NCBI GenBank assembly: GCA_036404255.1
Contig: DASWOP010000281.1
Span: 1-27,149 of the forward strand
Direction of reading: 5' to 3'
Length of the DNA stretch: 27,149 nucleotides
DNA from: JARLFX01 sp036404255
GTDB taxonomy: Bacteria > Acidobacteriota > Terriglobia > Terriglobales > Acidobacteriaceae
Under the pieces are notes generated by a model. The model did not search any database. It worked only from the letters and a program-made list of their open reading frames with translations, and was not told the DNA's origin. Each line of letters starts with the position of its first letter. The stretch's first letter is position 1. The position numbers and the translations under genes were made by a program. Shown in pieces: positions 7,431 to 14,134 of this stretch.

Positions 7431-9050
7431 ATGGCAGTATTGGCGCAGCGGGAACGAACAAAAGCTGTGGCCGGTGCTGCGCCGCCAGAGCCTGCGGCAT
7501 TGGCGCGCGCGCTGGAAGAGTTTCTAGCGGAACATCCGAAGGCCGTGATGATGGAAGATGGGCGCGTCGCATTCGACATGCGCGCGGCGAAGTATTCGCT
7601 CTCTGCAGAGCATGGGCGCTGCACGCTGCAGGTATGGTCTGACGAGCGCAATATGGTGCGGCGCGTGGTGGGCACGGCGCTGCGCAACGATGTACTGAAG
7701 ATCTCCACACTGAAATTTGGGCAGACGAAGCCGCAGACCCTGGAGCTGGTGGCGGACAAGGACCGGCGCACGCCGACGGCTCGCGATGCGGCGCGCAAGC
7801 AGTATCTGAAGGTGCTGGAGCGGGTGCTGCTGCGGCAGTTTGCGGAGTGGAAGCCGACGGGGTTCCGCAGCGCGATGGACCTGGAGCGGAGCTTTGGTCC
7901 GGCGTATGCCCGGGGCGTGCTGGTGCGCGGGCAGAGCGCGTGGGCGGTGATCGGGATCAATGCGGAAGAGTCGCAGGGCTCGATGGATGGGATTCTGACG
8001 CTGGGAATTCTGTGGCTGGAGCATTGCCGCGAACATGGTGGCGGGAGACGTTTGTTCCAGGGGCTAAAGATCATTGTGCCGCAGGGTGCGGCGACGCTGA
8101 CGCTCTCGCGGATGGCGTGGCTGCATCCGGCGGCGGCGCAGTGGGAGCTTTGGGAGCTGGACGAGCGGACGGAGGACATTGAGCAGCGCGATCTGGCGGA
8201 CCAGGGGAACCTGGCGACGAAGCTGCTGCATGCTCCGAATGTGGCGGCGACGCGAGAGCGATTTGCGGAGGCAACGGCGCGGGTGCGTGAGCTGCTGCCG
8301 GAGGCAATGCGCGGCGTGATGCAGGAGGTGGTGAGGAGCGGCAGCGAGATGGCGTTCACGCTGCATGGGCTGGAGTTTGCGCGGGTGCGGATGGGCGTGG
8401 CGGCGAACTCGTTCAACCGGCATGAAGAGATTACGTTTGGCGCGGGGGCGAATGAGACTCCGCTGACGACGGAGAACGAGGAGCAGTTTCGCGGGATGCT
8501 GGTGGAGCTGTTTGCGCGACGGCATGCGGCGGGGGACAAGCGCGATGCGCTCTACCGGATGCAGCCGGAGGGGTGGCTGGAGTCTGTGTTGCGGCGGAAT
8601 GTTGAACCATTGGATGAGCATCTGCAGGCCGAGCATGTGTATACGCAGGTGCCGGCGTTCGCCGCAGGGGATCGCGGGATGCTGGATTTGCTGAGCGTGA
8701 CGCGCGATGGGCGTCTGGCGGTGATCGAGCTGAAGGCGGACGAGGACCTGCACCTCGCGCTACAGGGGCTGGATTACTGGGTGCGGGTGCGGTGGCATCA
8801 GCGAGAGAGTGACCATGCGACGGGCCTACCGGAGTTTCAGCGGCATGGGTATTTTGGCGGGATGATGCTGTCGGAGTTGCCGCCGCGGCTTTATCTGGTG
8901 GCTCCAGCGCTACGGATTCATCCGGCGACGGAGACGGTGCTGAAGTACCTGAAGCCAGAGGTGGATTGGACGCTGGTGGCGATTGATGAGAGATGGCGGG
9001 ACGAGGTGAGGGTGGTGTTTAGGAAGAGGAGCCGGGGGCAGCGGACTTGA
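7431..9050 (+). CDS. Uncharacterised protein with C-terminal PD-(D/E)XK nuclease signature
   Basis: The 539-residue protein has no N-terminal domain I can name. The C-terminal part reads GMLDLL (D419), then a strand ending in VIELKAD (E433, K435), then LALQGLDYW (Q445, Y449). This is the order D...ExK...QxxxY seen in RecB-like PD-(D/E)XK nucleases, and the GMLDLL-ELK pair also recalls the NucS/EndoMS catalytic domain. Nuclease activity is an inference from these residues. The ATG at 7431 is chosen over one at 7356 because the latter lies inside the YfiT-type gene, and AAGG precedes 7431 at 8 bases. Its stop codon is part of the -35 hexamer of the following toxin-antitoxin operon. Confidence 0.8.
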   Translation: MAVLAQRERTKAVAGAAPPEPAALARALEEFLAEHPKAVMMEDGRVAFDMRAAKYSLSAEHGRCTLQVWSDERNMVRRVVGTALRNDVLKISTLKFGQTKPQTLELVADKDRRTPTARDAARKQYLKVLERVLLRQFAEWKPTGFRSAMDLERSFGPAYARGVLVRGQSAWAVIGINAEESQGSMDGILTLGILWLEHCREHGGGRRLFQGLKIIVPQGAATLTLSRMAWLHPAAAQWELWELDERTEDIEQRDLADQGNLATKLLHAPNVAATRERFAEATARVRELLPEAMRGVMQEVVRSGSEMAFTLHGLEFARVRMGVAANSFNRHEEITFGAGANETPLTTENEEQFRGMLVELFARRHAAGDKRDALYRMQPEGWLESVLRRNVEPLDEHLQAEHVYTQVPAFAAGDRGMLDLLSVTRDGRLAVIELKADEDLHLALQGLDYWVRVRWHQRESDHATGLPEFQRHGYFGGMMLSELPPRLYLVAPALRIHPATETVLKYLKPEVDWTLVAIDERWRDEVRVVFRKRSRGQRT

Positions 9051-9080
9051 CAACTGTATGTACAGTGTATGTACGATAAG
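9047..9080 (+). promoter_or_regulatory. Promoter/operator of the brnT-copG module
   Basis: TTGACA (9047-9052) is a perfect -35 and includes the TGA stop of the upstream gene. Immediately after it TGTATGTAC occurs twice with 11-base spacing (9055-9063, 9066-9074), one helical turn apart. CTGTA/TACAG around the first copy forms a dyad. The -10 is uncertain (TACGAT, 9072-9077, at 19-base spacing). Ribbon-helix-helix antitoxins usually repress their own operon through such repeats. Confidence 0.65.
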
Positions 9081-9091
9081 GGAGAGAGTAA

Positions 9092-9364
9092 GTGTTCGAT
9101 TGGGACGAGGCAAATGTAGGGCATCTCGCTGTGCATGGTGTTGTACCTGTAGAGGCGGAAGAGGTTTTGCAACATGAACCGTTGGAGTTGGATGCCCAGA
9201 TTCGCGGCGGTGAACTGCGATTTACCAATTTGGGAGAGACGACCGCAGGACGCATTCTGGTCGTGATCGCAACATGGCGTGGGAATTTAATTCGGGTGGT
9301 TACGGCATACCCGGCAAAGTTGAAATGGAGGCGCATCTATGCAACCTACAAAAAAAGTTCCTAG
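9092..9364 (+). CDS. brnT: BrnT-family toxin
   Basis: The 90-residue protein has the BrnT pattern: FDWDEAN near the start, HGV about ten residues later, an RFTNLGET strand, and an ILVVIATWRGNLIRVVTAYPA core where the family has V-x-T-x-R...RIISAR. BrnT is a RelE-like ribonuclease that slows growth when free of its antitoxin; that activity is inferred. The start is GTG at 9092 with GGGAGAG upstream. The toxin gene precedes the antitoxin, as is usual for brnTA, and overlaps it by 26 bases, so translation is likely coupled. Confidence 0.85.
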   Translation: MFDWDEANVGHLAVHGVVPVEAEEVLQHEPLELDAQIRGGELRFTNLGETTAGRILVVIATWRGNLIRVVTAYPAKLKWRRIYATYKKSS

Positions 9365-9665
9365 TGTTCAGATTGAAACGCCTGCGTTCAAAAACGAAGA
9401 GGAAGAAGCGCAGTGGTGGTTCGACAATCAGGACCAGCTTGCGGATAAGTTTGAGCAGGCGGCAAAGAACGGCTTGTTGGGTCGAGGCACCATGGTGAAG
9501 CAGGCCGCGGAGAAACAAGCGGCGAAGAGTACGACTATACGGATGGATGAGGGTGATTTGGCGCGCGCGAAGAAGCTGGCGGAGCAGAAAGGGCTGCGCT
9601 ACCAGACTTACTTGAAGATGCTGCTGCATGAGGCGTTGCAGGAAGAGGAAAAGCGGTCGGCGTAA
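9339..9665 (+). CDS. CopG-type ribbon-helix-helix antitoxin
   Basis: The 108-residue protein has an acidic N-terminal region with EEEAQWWFDNQDQLADKFEQA, typical of CopG antitoxins paired with BrnT-like toxins, and a C-terminal ribbon-helix-helix: TTIRMDEGDLARAKKLAEQK followed by GLRYQTYLKMLLHEAL. It should neutralise the BrnT-type toxin and repress the shared promoter, probably through the TGTATGTAC repeats upstream. It overlaps the toxin gene by 26 bases. The adjacent minus-strand gene ends 8 bases beyond its stop. Confidence 0.88.
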   Translation: MQPTKKVPSVQIETPAFKNEEEEAQWWFDNQDQLADKFEQAAKNGLLGRGTMVKQAAEKQAAKSTTIRMDEGDLARAKKLAEQKGLRYQTYLKMLLHEALQEEEKRSA

Positions 9666-9673
9666 TTAGTAGC

Positions 9674-10561
9674 TCATCGGAAAGTTACTTCATAGACGCG
9701 CCAGCGATCGGTTTCCCACTGAAATACAACCTCTTTTAGCGGCGAAGTCTTTGGAAATTTGGTGACTGCGCCCATATATAACGCCTTTTCGTAGAGGCGG
9801 AGCTGGTCATCAGCGCCCTTCATCGTTGATCCGAGTCGAAGAATTTCCTTTGCAGCGATATTTAAGCATTTAGACAGGCTGCCATTATGATTCGCCAATT
9901 CGGCACGTGCAGAACTAGCATTGAAACCAAAAGCTTCATTTTTCTGCGTACACTCCAATTCACCGGAAGACATCTGCATCAACTTATCTACATCGACTTT
10001 CTGGATCGCCAGAGCATAATCATGTACTTCTGTAGCACCTGCCGAACTCTCAGGTTTGGACTTGATCTCGTCAACTATCTGAATGCTGTATAGCTTATGA
10101 TTTGCCGTGAACTCCAGCGAGTAGTTTTTCTGCTTGTAGTCCCATAGATCAAGGTTGACATCGTTTTCATGGCTACTAGCTGAAGGCTTACCAAGCAGTG
10201 CTTCAACCGAGGAGGCATCCTCCCCAAGCTTGAGTCCTAGAAATCCTGTGGGCCCGCCATAGTCGGTGCCAGTTAATTCCAGCGTGATGGCTTGTGCCTT
10301 TGCACTGGTCGCTACTTTCGCAAAAATGGCGACCAGATAAGTTTCTTTGGCGTTAGGAATATGAAAGGCCTGATAGGTTGTTCCATTTCCATGTGAGCCC
10401 TCTTTAAAAGGCTTACCGAGAGTCGCAAAGGCATCTGGCGACTGGCGCAACAGAAATCCCATAAGTTCGTGCGGTTCACCAACCTGCGAGGTTGCTGCCC
10501 GCATCGGGAGTGCGGCTACAAAAAGCAGGGAACTAGATATCGTGGCGAACAAAACTTTCAT
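9674..10561 (-). CDS. Unrecognised exported protein
   Basis: The 295-residue protein begins with a typical Sec signal peptide (MKV, a hydrophobic core, then a likely cleavage near RAATS) and should be periplasmic or secreted. The rest is a soluble mixed alpha/beta sequence with a repeated-looking GxxLG/LLGKPS element and two cysteines; I do not recognise a family. Base composition stands out: many stretches are AT-rich against GC-rich neighbours, and codons such as AAA, GAA and TTT are common, so recent acquisition is possible. It lies tail-to-tail with the toxin-antitoxin module (8-base gap) and 15 bases beyond the dusB start-distal end. Confidence 0.75.
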   Translation of the reverse strand: MKVLFATISSSLLFVAALPMRAATSQVGEPHELMGFLLRQSPDAFATLGKPFKEGSHGNGTTYQAFHIPNAKETYLVAIFAKVATSAKAQAITLELTGTDYGGPTGFLGLKLGEDASSVEALLGKPSASSHENDVNLDLWDYKQKNYSLEFTANHKLYSIQIVDEIKSKPESSAGATEVHDYALAIQKVDVDKLMQMSSGELECTQKNEAFGFNASSARAELANHNGSLSKCLNIAAKEILRLGSTMKGADDQLRLYEKALYMGAVTKFPKTSPLKEVVFQWETDRWRVYEVTFR

Positions 10562-10576
10562 GATGCCGGAAGTATA

Positions 10577-11968
10577 TCAATCGCAGTAGGCGGCGGTTGA
10601 GGCGAGTAGTTCCTGTCGGGCGATCTCGGCTTCTAAGGTGGAGTTGATGGTTTCGGCGTGGTTGACGCGGGCGTCGAAGAAATTTTCTACGGCGTCGAGC
10701 ACGGCGGTGCCGCTCCTGGCTTCGTAGATGGCCTTGCGCAGGATGGCGCCGCCGGGGACGCCGTGGGTGAACCAGCTGGCGAACTGCTTCATCTTGCCGA
10801 CGGCTTCGCGACGGCTCTTTTCTATCTCCTGCTGATCTTCAACGGACTGGCCGAGGTCGCGATTGAGGGCGCTCTGGATGGATTCTTCGCTGGAGAGTTC
10901 GCCTATCAGCATTTCAAAGTAGGTGCGGATCATGCGGTAGCGGTCGAGTTCGGTGGGGATGTCGTAGCGGCCGGTCGCGGTGTACTGGGCGATCTGGCGG
11001 AAGATCCATGGGTTCGCCGGCGCGGCGCGGCCGATCATGACGGCGTCGCAGCCGGATTGCTCGATGAGCGCACTGGCGGACTCTGGCGTGCGCACGTCGC
11101 CGTTGCCGATGACGGGGATGCGGACGGCATCTTTGACGGCGCGGATGTATTGCCAGCGGGCCTGGCCGGAGTAGCCGTCTTCGCGGGTGCGGGCGTGGAG
11201 GGCGACGGCGTTGAGGCCGCAATCTTCGGCCATCTTGGCGAGCTCGACGCAGACGATCTCCTGGTCGTTCCAGCCCATGCGGAATTTGACGGTGAAGGGG
11301 ATGGTGACGGCGGCGCGGATGGACTCGAAGATCTTCTGGATGAGGGGAAGATCGCGCAGGAGGCCGGAGCCGCCATTGTTGGAGACGACGCGCTTGGCGG
11401 GGCAGCCGAGGTTGAGATCGACGATGTCAAAGCCGGAGTCCTGTACGACGCGGGCGGCTTCGGCGAGTGAGTCTGGCTTGGAGCCGAAGAGTTGCGCGGC
11501 GATGGGGTGCTCGTCGTCGTAGTAGGTGAGGTAGCGCTTGACCTTGGACTTGCGCATGCGGGCGAGGCCGTCTGCGGAGGTGAACTCGGTCATGATGAGG
11601 CCGCAGCCGGAGGATTGGTTGCTGGTGGGGGATTCGACGGCAGAGACCAAAGCAGATTCTTCGCTGGGCTCAGAATGACAGATGTTTGGGGACGCTGCCG
11701 TATGCTGCGCTTGAGCATCCTGCGAAACCCGGGTCTCAGAATCGAGACCCGGGGCACCCACACTGGTGGCTGGGGCACCGGCATTCTCGCTGGTTTGGAA
11801 GACGCTGGCGTTCTTGATGAAGCGGCGGAAAACAGTATCTGTGACGCCGGCCATGGGGGCGAGAACGGTGGCGGGCGCGATGCGCACGTTGCCGATGGTG
11901 AACTCCGCCGGAACCCGCGCGTGGGCGGGCATGGCGTGTTCGGCCGGATTGTCCCAGTGCTTCTTCAT
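10577..11968 (-). CDS. dusB: tRNA-dihydrouridine synthase (DusB family) with a repeat-derived insertion
   Basis: Dus enzymes reduce uridines in the D-loop of tRNA using FMN and NADPH. The TIM-barrel marks are clear: VLAPMAGVTD near the start, DLNLGCPAKRV with the catalytic C189, KFRMGW, ALHARTR, and IPVIGNGDV...MIGRAAPANPW for phosphate binding. The family has about 320-350 residues; this protein has 463. Residues 55-120 (11609-11806) interrupt the barrel just after strand 1 (FRRFIKNA | insertion | GCGLIMTE) and are encoded by interspersed repeats A and B in frame. The ATG at 11968 was chosen because the upstream TTG (12007) lies in the rpmE terminator. No Shine-Dalgarno sequence is obvious. 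Confidence 0.93.
   Translation of the reverse strand: MKKHWDNPAEHAMPAHARVPAEFTIGNVRIAPATVLAPMAGVTDTVFRRFIKNASVFQTSENAGAPATSVGAPGLDSETRVSQDAQAQHTAASPNICHSEPSEESALVSAVESPTSNQSSGCGLIMTEFTSADGLARMRKSKVKRYLTYYDDEHPIAAQLFGSKPDSLAEAARVVQDSGFDIVDLNLGCPAKRVVSNNGGSGLLRDLPLIQKIFESIRAAVTIPFTVKFRMGWNDQEIVCVELAKMAEDCGLNAVALHARTREDGYSGQARWQYIRAVKDAVRIPVIGNGDVRTPESASALIEQSGCDAVMIGRAAPANPWIFRQIAQYTATGRYDIPTELDRYRMIRTYFEMLIGELSSEESIQSALNRDLGQSVEDQQEIEKSRREAVGKMKQFASWFTHGVPGGAILRKAIYEARSGTAVLDAVENFFDARVNHAETINSTLEAEIARQELLASTAAYCD
11609..11806 (-). repeat. In-frame composite of repeats A and B within dusB
   Basis: 198 bases, with no stop in the dusB frame, encode the extra 66 residues. Family A is at 11649-11682 (encoding CHSEPSEESAL) and family B at 11724-11762 (encoding GAPGLDSETRV). 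The B hairpin CCCGGGTCTC/GAGACCCGGG spans 11728-11753. Both families also occur in non-coding DNA elsewhere in the window. Confidence 0.85.
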
Positions 11969-12005
11969 AGTGAGATTCGATGCTGATTCAGTGTATCTGG
12001 CATGC

Positions 12006-12032
12006 AAAAGGCCCCCGCAGTGCGGAGGCCTT
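12006..12032 (-). terminator. Intrinsic terminator of rpmE
   Basis: On the minus strand AAGGCCTCCGC-ACT-GCGGGGGCCTTTT forms an 11-bp stem with one G-T wobble and a T-tail, 20 bases after the rpmE stop. Confidence 0.85.
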
Positions 12033-12052
12033 CGCGGTCTGCTTGCTTCGGT

Positions 12053-12283
12053 TTACTTGGCTGCTGCTTTGCCGGCGTCCGACGCTGCGTACTTGCGACG
12101 GAAACGCTCGACGCGGCCCGCAGTGTCAACCAGCTTCTGCTTACCGGTGAAGAACGGGTGGCAGGCTGAGCAAATTTCCAGCGAGATGGTGCCCTTGTGT
12201 GTGGAACGCGTCTCAAAGACGCTGCCACAGGCGCACTTCACGGTGATGGTTTCGTACTGCGGATGAATTCCTGGCTTTGGCAT
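12053..12283 (-). CDS. rpmE: 50S ribosomal protein L31
   Basis: The 76-residue protein is L31 of the zinc-containing type: the ligands are C17 and C19 (CAC) and C38 and C41 (CSAC), followed by the invariant HPFFTGKQKLVDTAGRVERF. Zn-type L31 is used when zinc is plentiful; no C-minus paralogue is visible here. The ATG at 12283 is set by the family start MPKPGIHP and by an AAAGG 8 bases upstream. A TAGAAT hexamer on the minus strand (12366-12371) may be its -10, leaving a leader of about 75 bases. It has its own terminator and is probably monocistronic. Confidence 0.96.
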   Translation of the reverse strand: MPKPGIHPQYETITVKCACGSVFETRSTHKGTISLEICSACHPFFTGKQKLVDTAGRVERFRRKYAASDAGKAAAK

Positions 12284-12422
12284 TCGGTGGAACCTTTCGC
12301 GGCTTTCGCCCAATGGCGGCCGCTGGTAGATGGTAGCGTCAGCACCCTGTGAAGACGCTGTTCCCATTCTACCGGAGTGGGTGGGACACGGCAAGATGAG
12401 GATGGAAAGGCGATTAGAATCA

Positions 12423-12905
12423 ATGGAGATGACTGTGATTACGTTCCAATACGACGTGCCGATGGGGACCACGATGGAGTTCGAGGGAGTTTACCCGGTG
12501 GAGCTGCAGATGGATCTGGGGGCGAAGGAGCAATTGCAGCGGGTGCCGGGCGCGATCTTTGTGTGGATGCTTGTGGATGGGGTGCTGGCGGGGGAGTCAT
12601 ACGGCATTCCGGTGGATGGGTTTAGGGATGACATGGAAGGCTCGGAACTGGTGGAGGATGGCGGGTTTTACTGCTATTCGAATACGGTTTTGCCGGAGTT
12701 CCAGGGGAAATGGCTCGGTATGGTGCTGAAGGCGCACTGGCTTGGGCTGGTGGCGGGAAAGGGGTTCCGCGTTGTGTATGGTCATGCGCGGCCGGGGGCG
12801 AGCCAGGGGTTGAATGCGCGGTTCGGGGCGCGGTTTCTGGGGGATTTTGCGGATTGGTATGGGACGGGTGAGACGTACAGGATGTACCGGCTGGAGCTGG
12901 GGTGA
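12423..12905 (+). CDS. GNAT-like N-acetyltransferase
   Basis: The 160-residue protein resembles the GNAT acyl-CoA fold: an N-terminal strand-helix region, FVWMLVDGVLAGESYG as the strand 2-3 hairpin, SNTVLPEFQGKWLGMVLKAH as motif A, then GFRVVYGHARPGASQGLNAR as motif B. The pyrophosphate-binding loop reads QGKWLG, where the family normally has QGKGLG or QGxGxG, so acetyl-CoA binding may be altered. The substrate is unknown. The start is uncertain: ATG 12423 and ATG 12429 are both possible, and a TAGAAT hexamer (12415-12420) just upstream could be a -10 for a near-leaderless message starting at 12429. It is divergent from rpmE. Confidence 0.65.
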   Translation: MEMTVITFQYDVPMGTTMEFEGVYPVELQMDLGAKEQLQRVPGAIFVWMLVDGVLAGESYGIPVDGFRDDMEGSELVEDGGFYCYSNTVLPEFQGKWLGMVLKAHWLGLVAGKGFRVVYGHARPGASQGLNARFGARFLGDFADWYGTGETYRMYRLELG

Positions 12906-12970
12906 TTTCCACGGCGGGGGACGGCTTATCAACGGATGCGGCAGGGGTAAGATTGGCGCAGCGGTAGCGA

Positions 12971-13073
12971 ATACCTCAGGGGCTAAAGCCCGGATTTGTG
13001 GCGAGGTGAGTGTGCGGGCTAAAGCCCGCACCTACCTTAGAGGCAAAGGCAAGGCCTCAGCGGCAAAGGCAAG
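12971..13073. repeat. Family D palindromes and a 12-bp direct repeat
   Basis: This lies in the 308-base gap between the GNAT-like and DnaC-like genes. Two GGGCT-AA-AGCCC palindromes are present (12980-12991; extended to GTGCGGGCT-AA-AGCCCGCAC at 13012-13031). GGCAAAGGCAAG follows at 13042-13053 and 13062-13073, 20 bases apart. No gene is seen in 12906-13213. Confidence 0.7.
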
Positions 13074-13124
13074 AGACAACGGCCTTCCTGGGATCAAATG
13101 CCGTGCAACGATAAAAGCAACTAC

Positions 13125-13153
13125 AGGGATCCTTCGCTGCGCTCAGGATGACG
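13125..13153 (+). repeat. Family A interspersed repeat, divergent copy
   Basis: It reads GGATCCTTCGCTGCGCTCAG followed by GATGAC, matching the core of family A with AGAAT changed to AGGAT. Confidence 0.6.
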
Positions 13154-13213
13154 GTAGTGGTGGGTTGGAGAATAGCGACAGTTGGCGAGTAGTGGCAGGC
13201 AAGAGGAATGGTG

Positions 13214-13987
13214 ATGGCTGAGGTTTGCAGGATTTGTGATGGGTCGGGCATGCGCGTGATGCAGCGCGAGAATGGCGAGCAGTATGTGCAGGCGTGTGAG
13301 TGCCGGCTGGCTGATCGCGCAGCCAAGATGCTGACGCGGGCGCGGATTCCACGGCGGTATGCGGATTGCGCGCTGGATAATTACGATCTGTTTCCGGGGG
13401 CGCACCGTTCTTTGGCGGCGGCGCACCGGACTGCGAAGAAGTTTGTGGAGAATTATCCGCTGGGCAATAACGGCAGCGGGTTGCTGGTGACGGGGTCGAT
13501 CGGGGTGGGGAAGACGCATCTGGCGGTCGGGATTCTACGGGCGCTGGTGACGGAGCGCGGGGCGACGGGACTCTTCTGCGACTATCGCGACCTGCTGAAG
13601 CAGGTGCAGAACTCGTACAACAAGCAGGTGGCGGCGACGGAGTTGCAGATATTGGCGCCGGTGTTTGAGGCGGAGGTACTGGTGCTCGATGAGTTGGGGG
13701 CTTCCAAGCCGACGGACTGGGTATGGGATACGGTGGCGCAGATTCTGAACACGCGCTACAACGACAAGCGGACCACCATCATCACAACGAACTATGCGAA
13801 CCTGCCGCCGCTGGGGGGGGCAGATTCGGGCAGTGCGCTGGCTGCGGCGCGGAATGCGATGCGCGAGGAGACGCTGGGCGACCGCATTGGCGAGCGCATG
13901 CGGTCGCGGCTGCAGGAGATGTGCGTGGTGGTGGAGATGCAGGGTGAGGATTTCCGGCAGAGTGTGAAACGGGCTTCGTTCGCATAG
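13214..13987 (+). CDS. DnaC/DnaI-like AAA+ ATPase (putative helicase loader)
   Basis: The 257-residue protein starts with a zinc-finger-like CxxC...CxC (C5, C8, C28, C30), followed by an AAA+ core: Walker A GSIGVGKT (94-101), Walker B VLVLDE (155-160) and a TTN sensor-like motif. This arrangement is that of DnaC/DnaI-type replicative helicase loaders; IstB-type transposition ATPases share the core but usually sit next to istA, which is absent here. The ATG at 13214 is preferred over 13208 because AGAGGA ends 6 bases before it. A family B hairpin with a T-run follows the gene and may act as its terminator. Confidence 0.85.
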   Translation: MAEVCRICDGSGMRVMQRENGEQYVQACECRLADRAAKMLTRARIPRRYADCALDNYDLFPGAHRSLAAAHRTAKKFVENYPLGNNGSGLLVTGSIGVGKTHLAVGILRALVTERGATGLFCDYRDLLKQVQNSYNKQVAATELQILAPVFEAEVLVLDELGASKPTDWVWDTVAQILNTRYNDKRTTIITTNYANLPPLGGADSGSALAAARNAMREETLGDRIGERMRSRLQEMCVVVEMQGEDFRQSVKRASFA

Positions 13988-14020
13988 GTGCTCTGCCGTG
14001 GGGTGTCGTGGTGAGGGATG

Positions 14021-14063
14021 AACCCGGGTCTCAGATGCGAGACCCGGGGCACCCACATTTTTT
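14021..14063 (+). repeat. Family B interspersed repeat with T-run (possible terminator)
   Basis: CCCGGGTCTC (14023-14032), a 6-base loop and GAGACCCGGG (14039-14048) make a 10-bp stem. The tail GCACCCACA and six T follow. It lies 36 bases after the DnaC-like gene. Confidence 0.75.
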
Positions 14064-14122
14064 GCCTGTATCCACATCCGTGGCTACCGGAGAAATGCAG
14101 GGCATACATATTTTGGGCGAGG

Positions 14123-14128
14123 TAGAAT
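14123..14128 (+). promoter_or_regulatory. Candidate -10 hexamer (leaderless type)
   Basis: TAGAAT ends exactly 6 bases before the ATG at 14135. GAGG overlaps its 5' side but is 12 bases from the ATG, too far for a good ribosome binding site. Confidence 0.5.
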
Positions 14129-14134
14129 TCGCAG

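Noticed and set aside
6827..8539. 570-codon open frame on the minus strand opposite the YfiT-type and nuclease-like genes
   Set aside because: It is an antisense frame kept open by GC-rich codon bias; its translation is Ser/Arg-rich and low in complexity, and the plus-strand genes have clear family motifs.
11969..12007. Upstream TTG start for dusB
   Set aside because: The TTG lies at the base of the rpmE terminator hairpin and the added residues have no similarity to Dus proteins; ATG 11968 fits better.
13214..13987. IstB of an IS21-type element
   Set aside because: No istA partner, no inverted repeats, and the N-terminal CxxC...CxC finger fits a DnaC/DnaI-like loader better.
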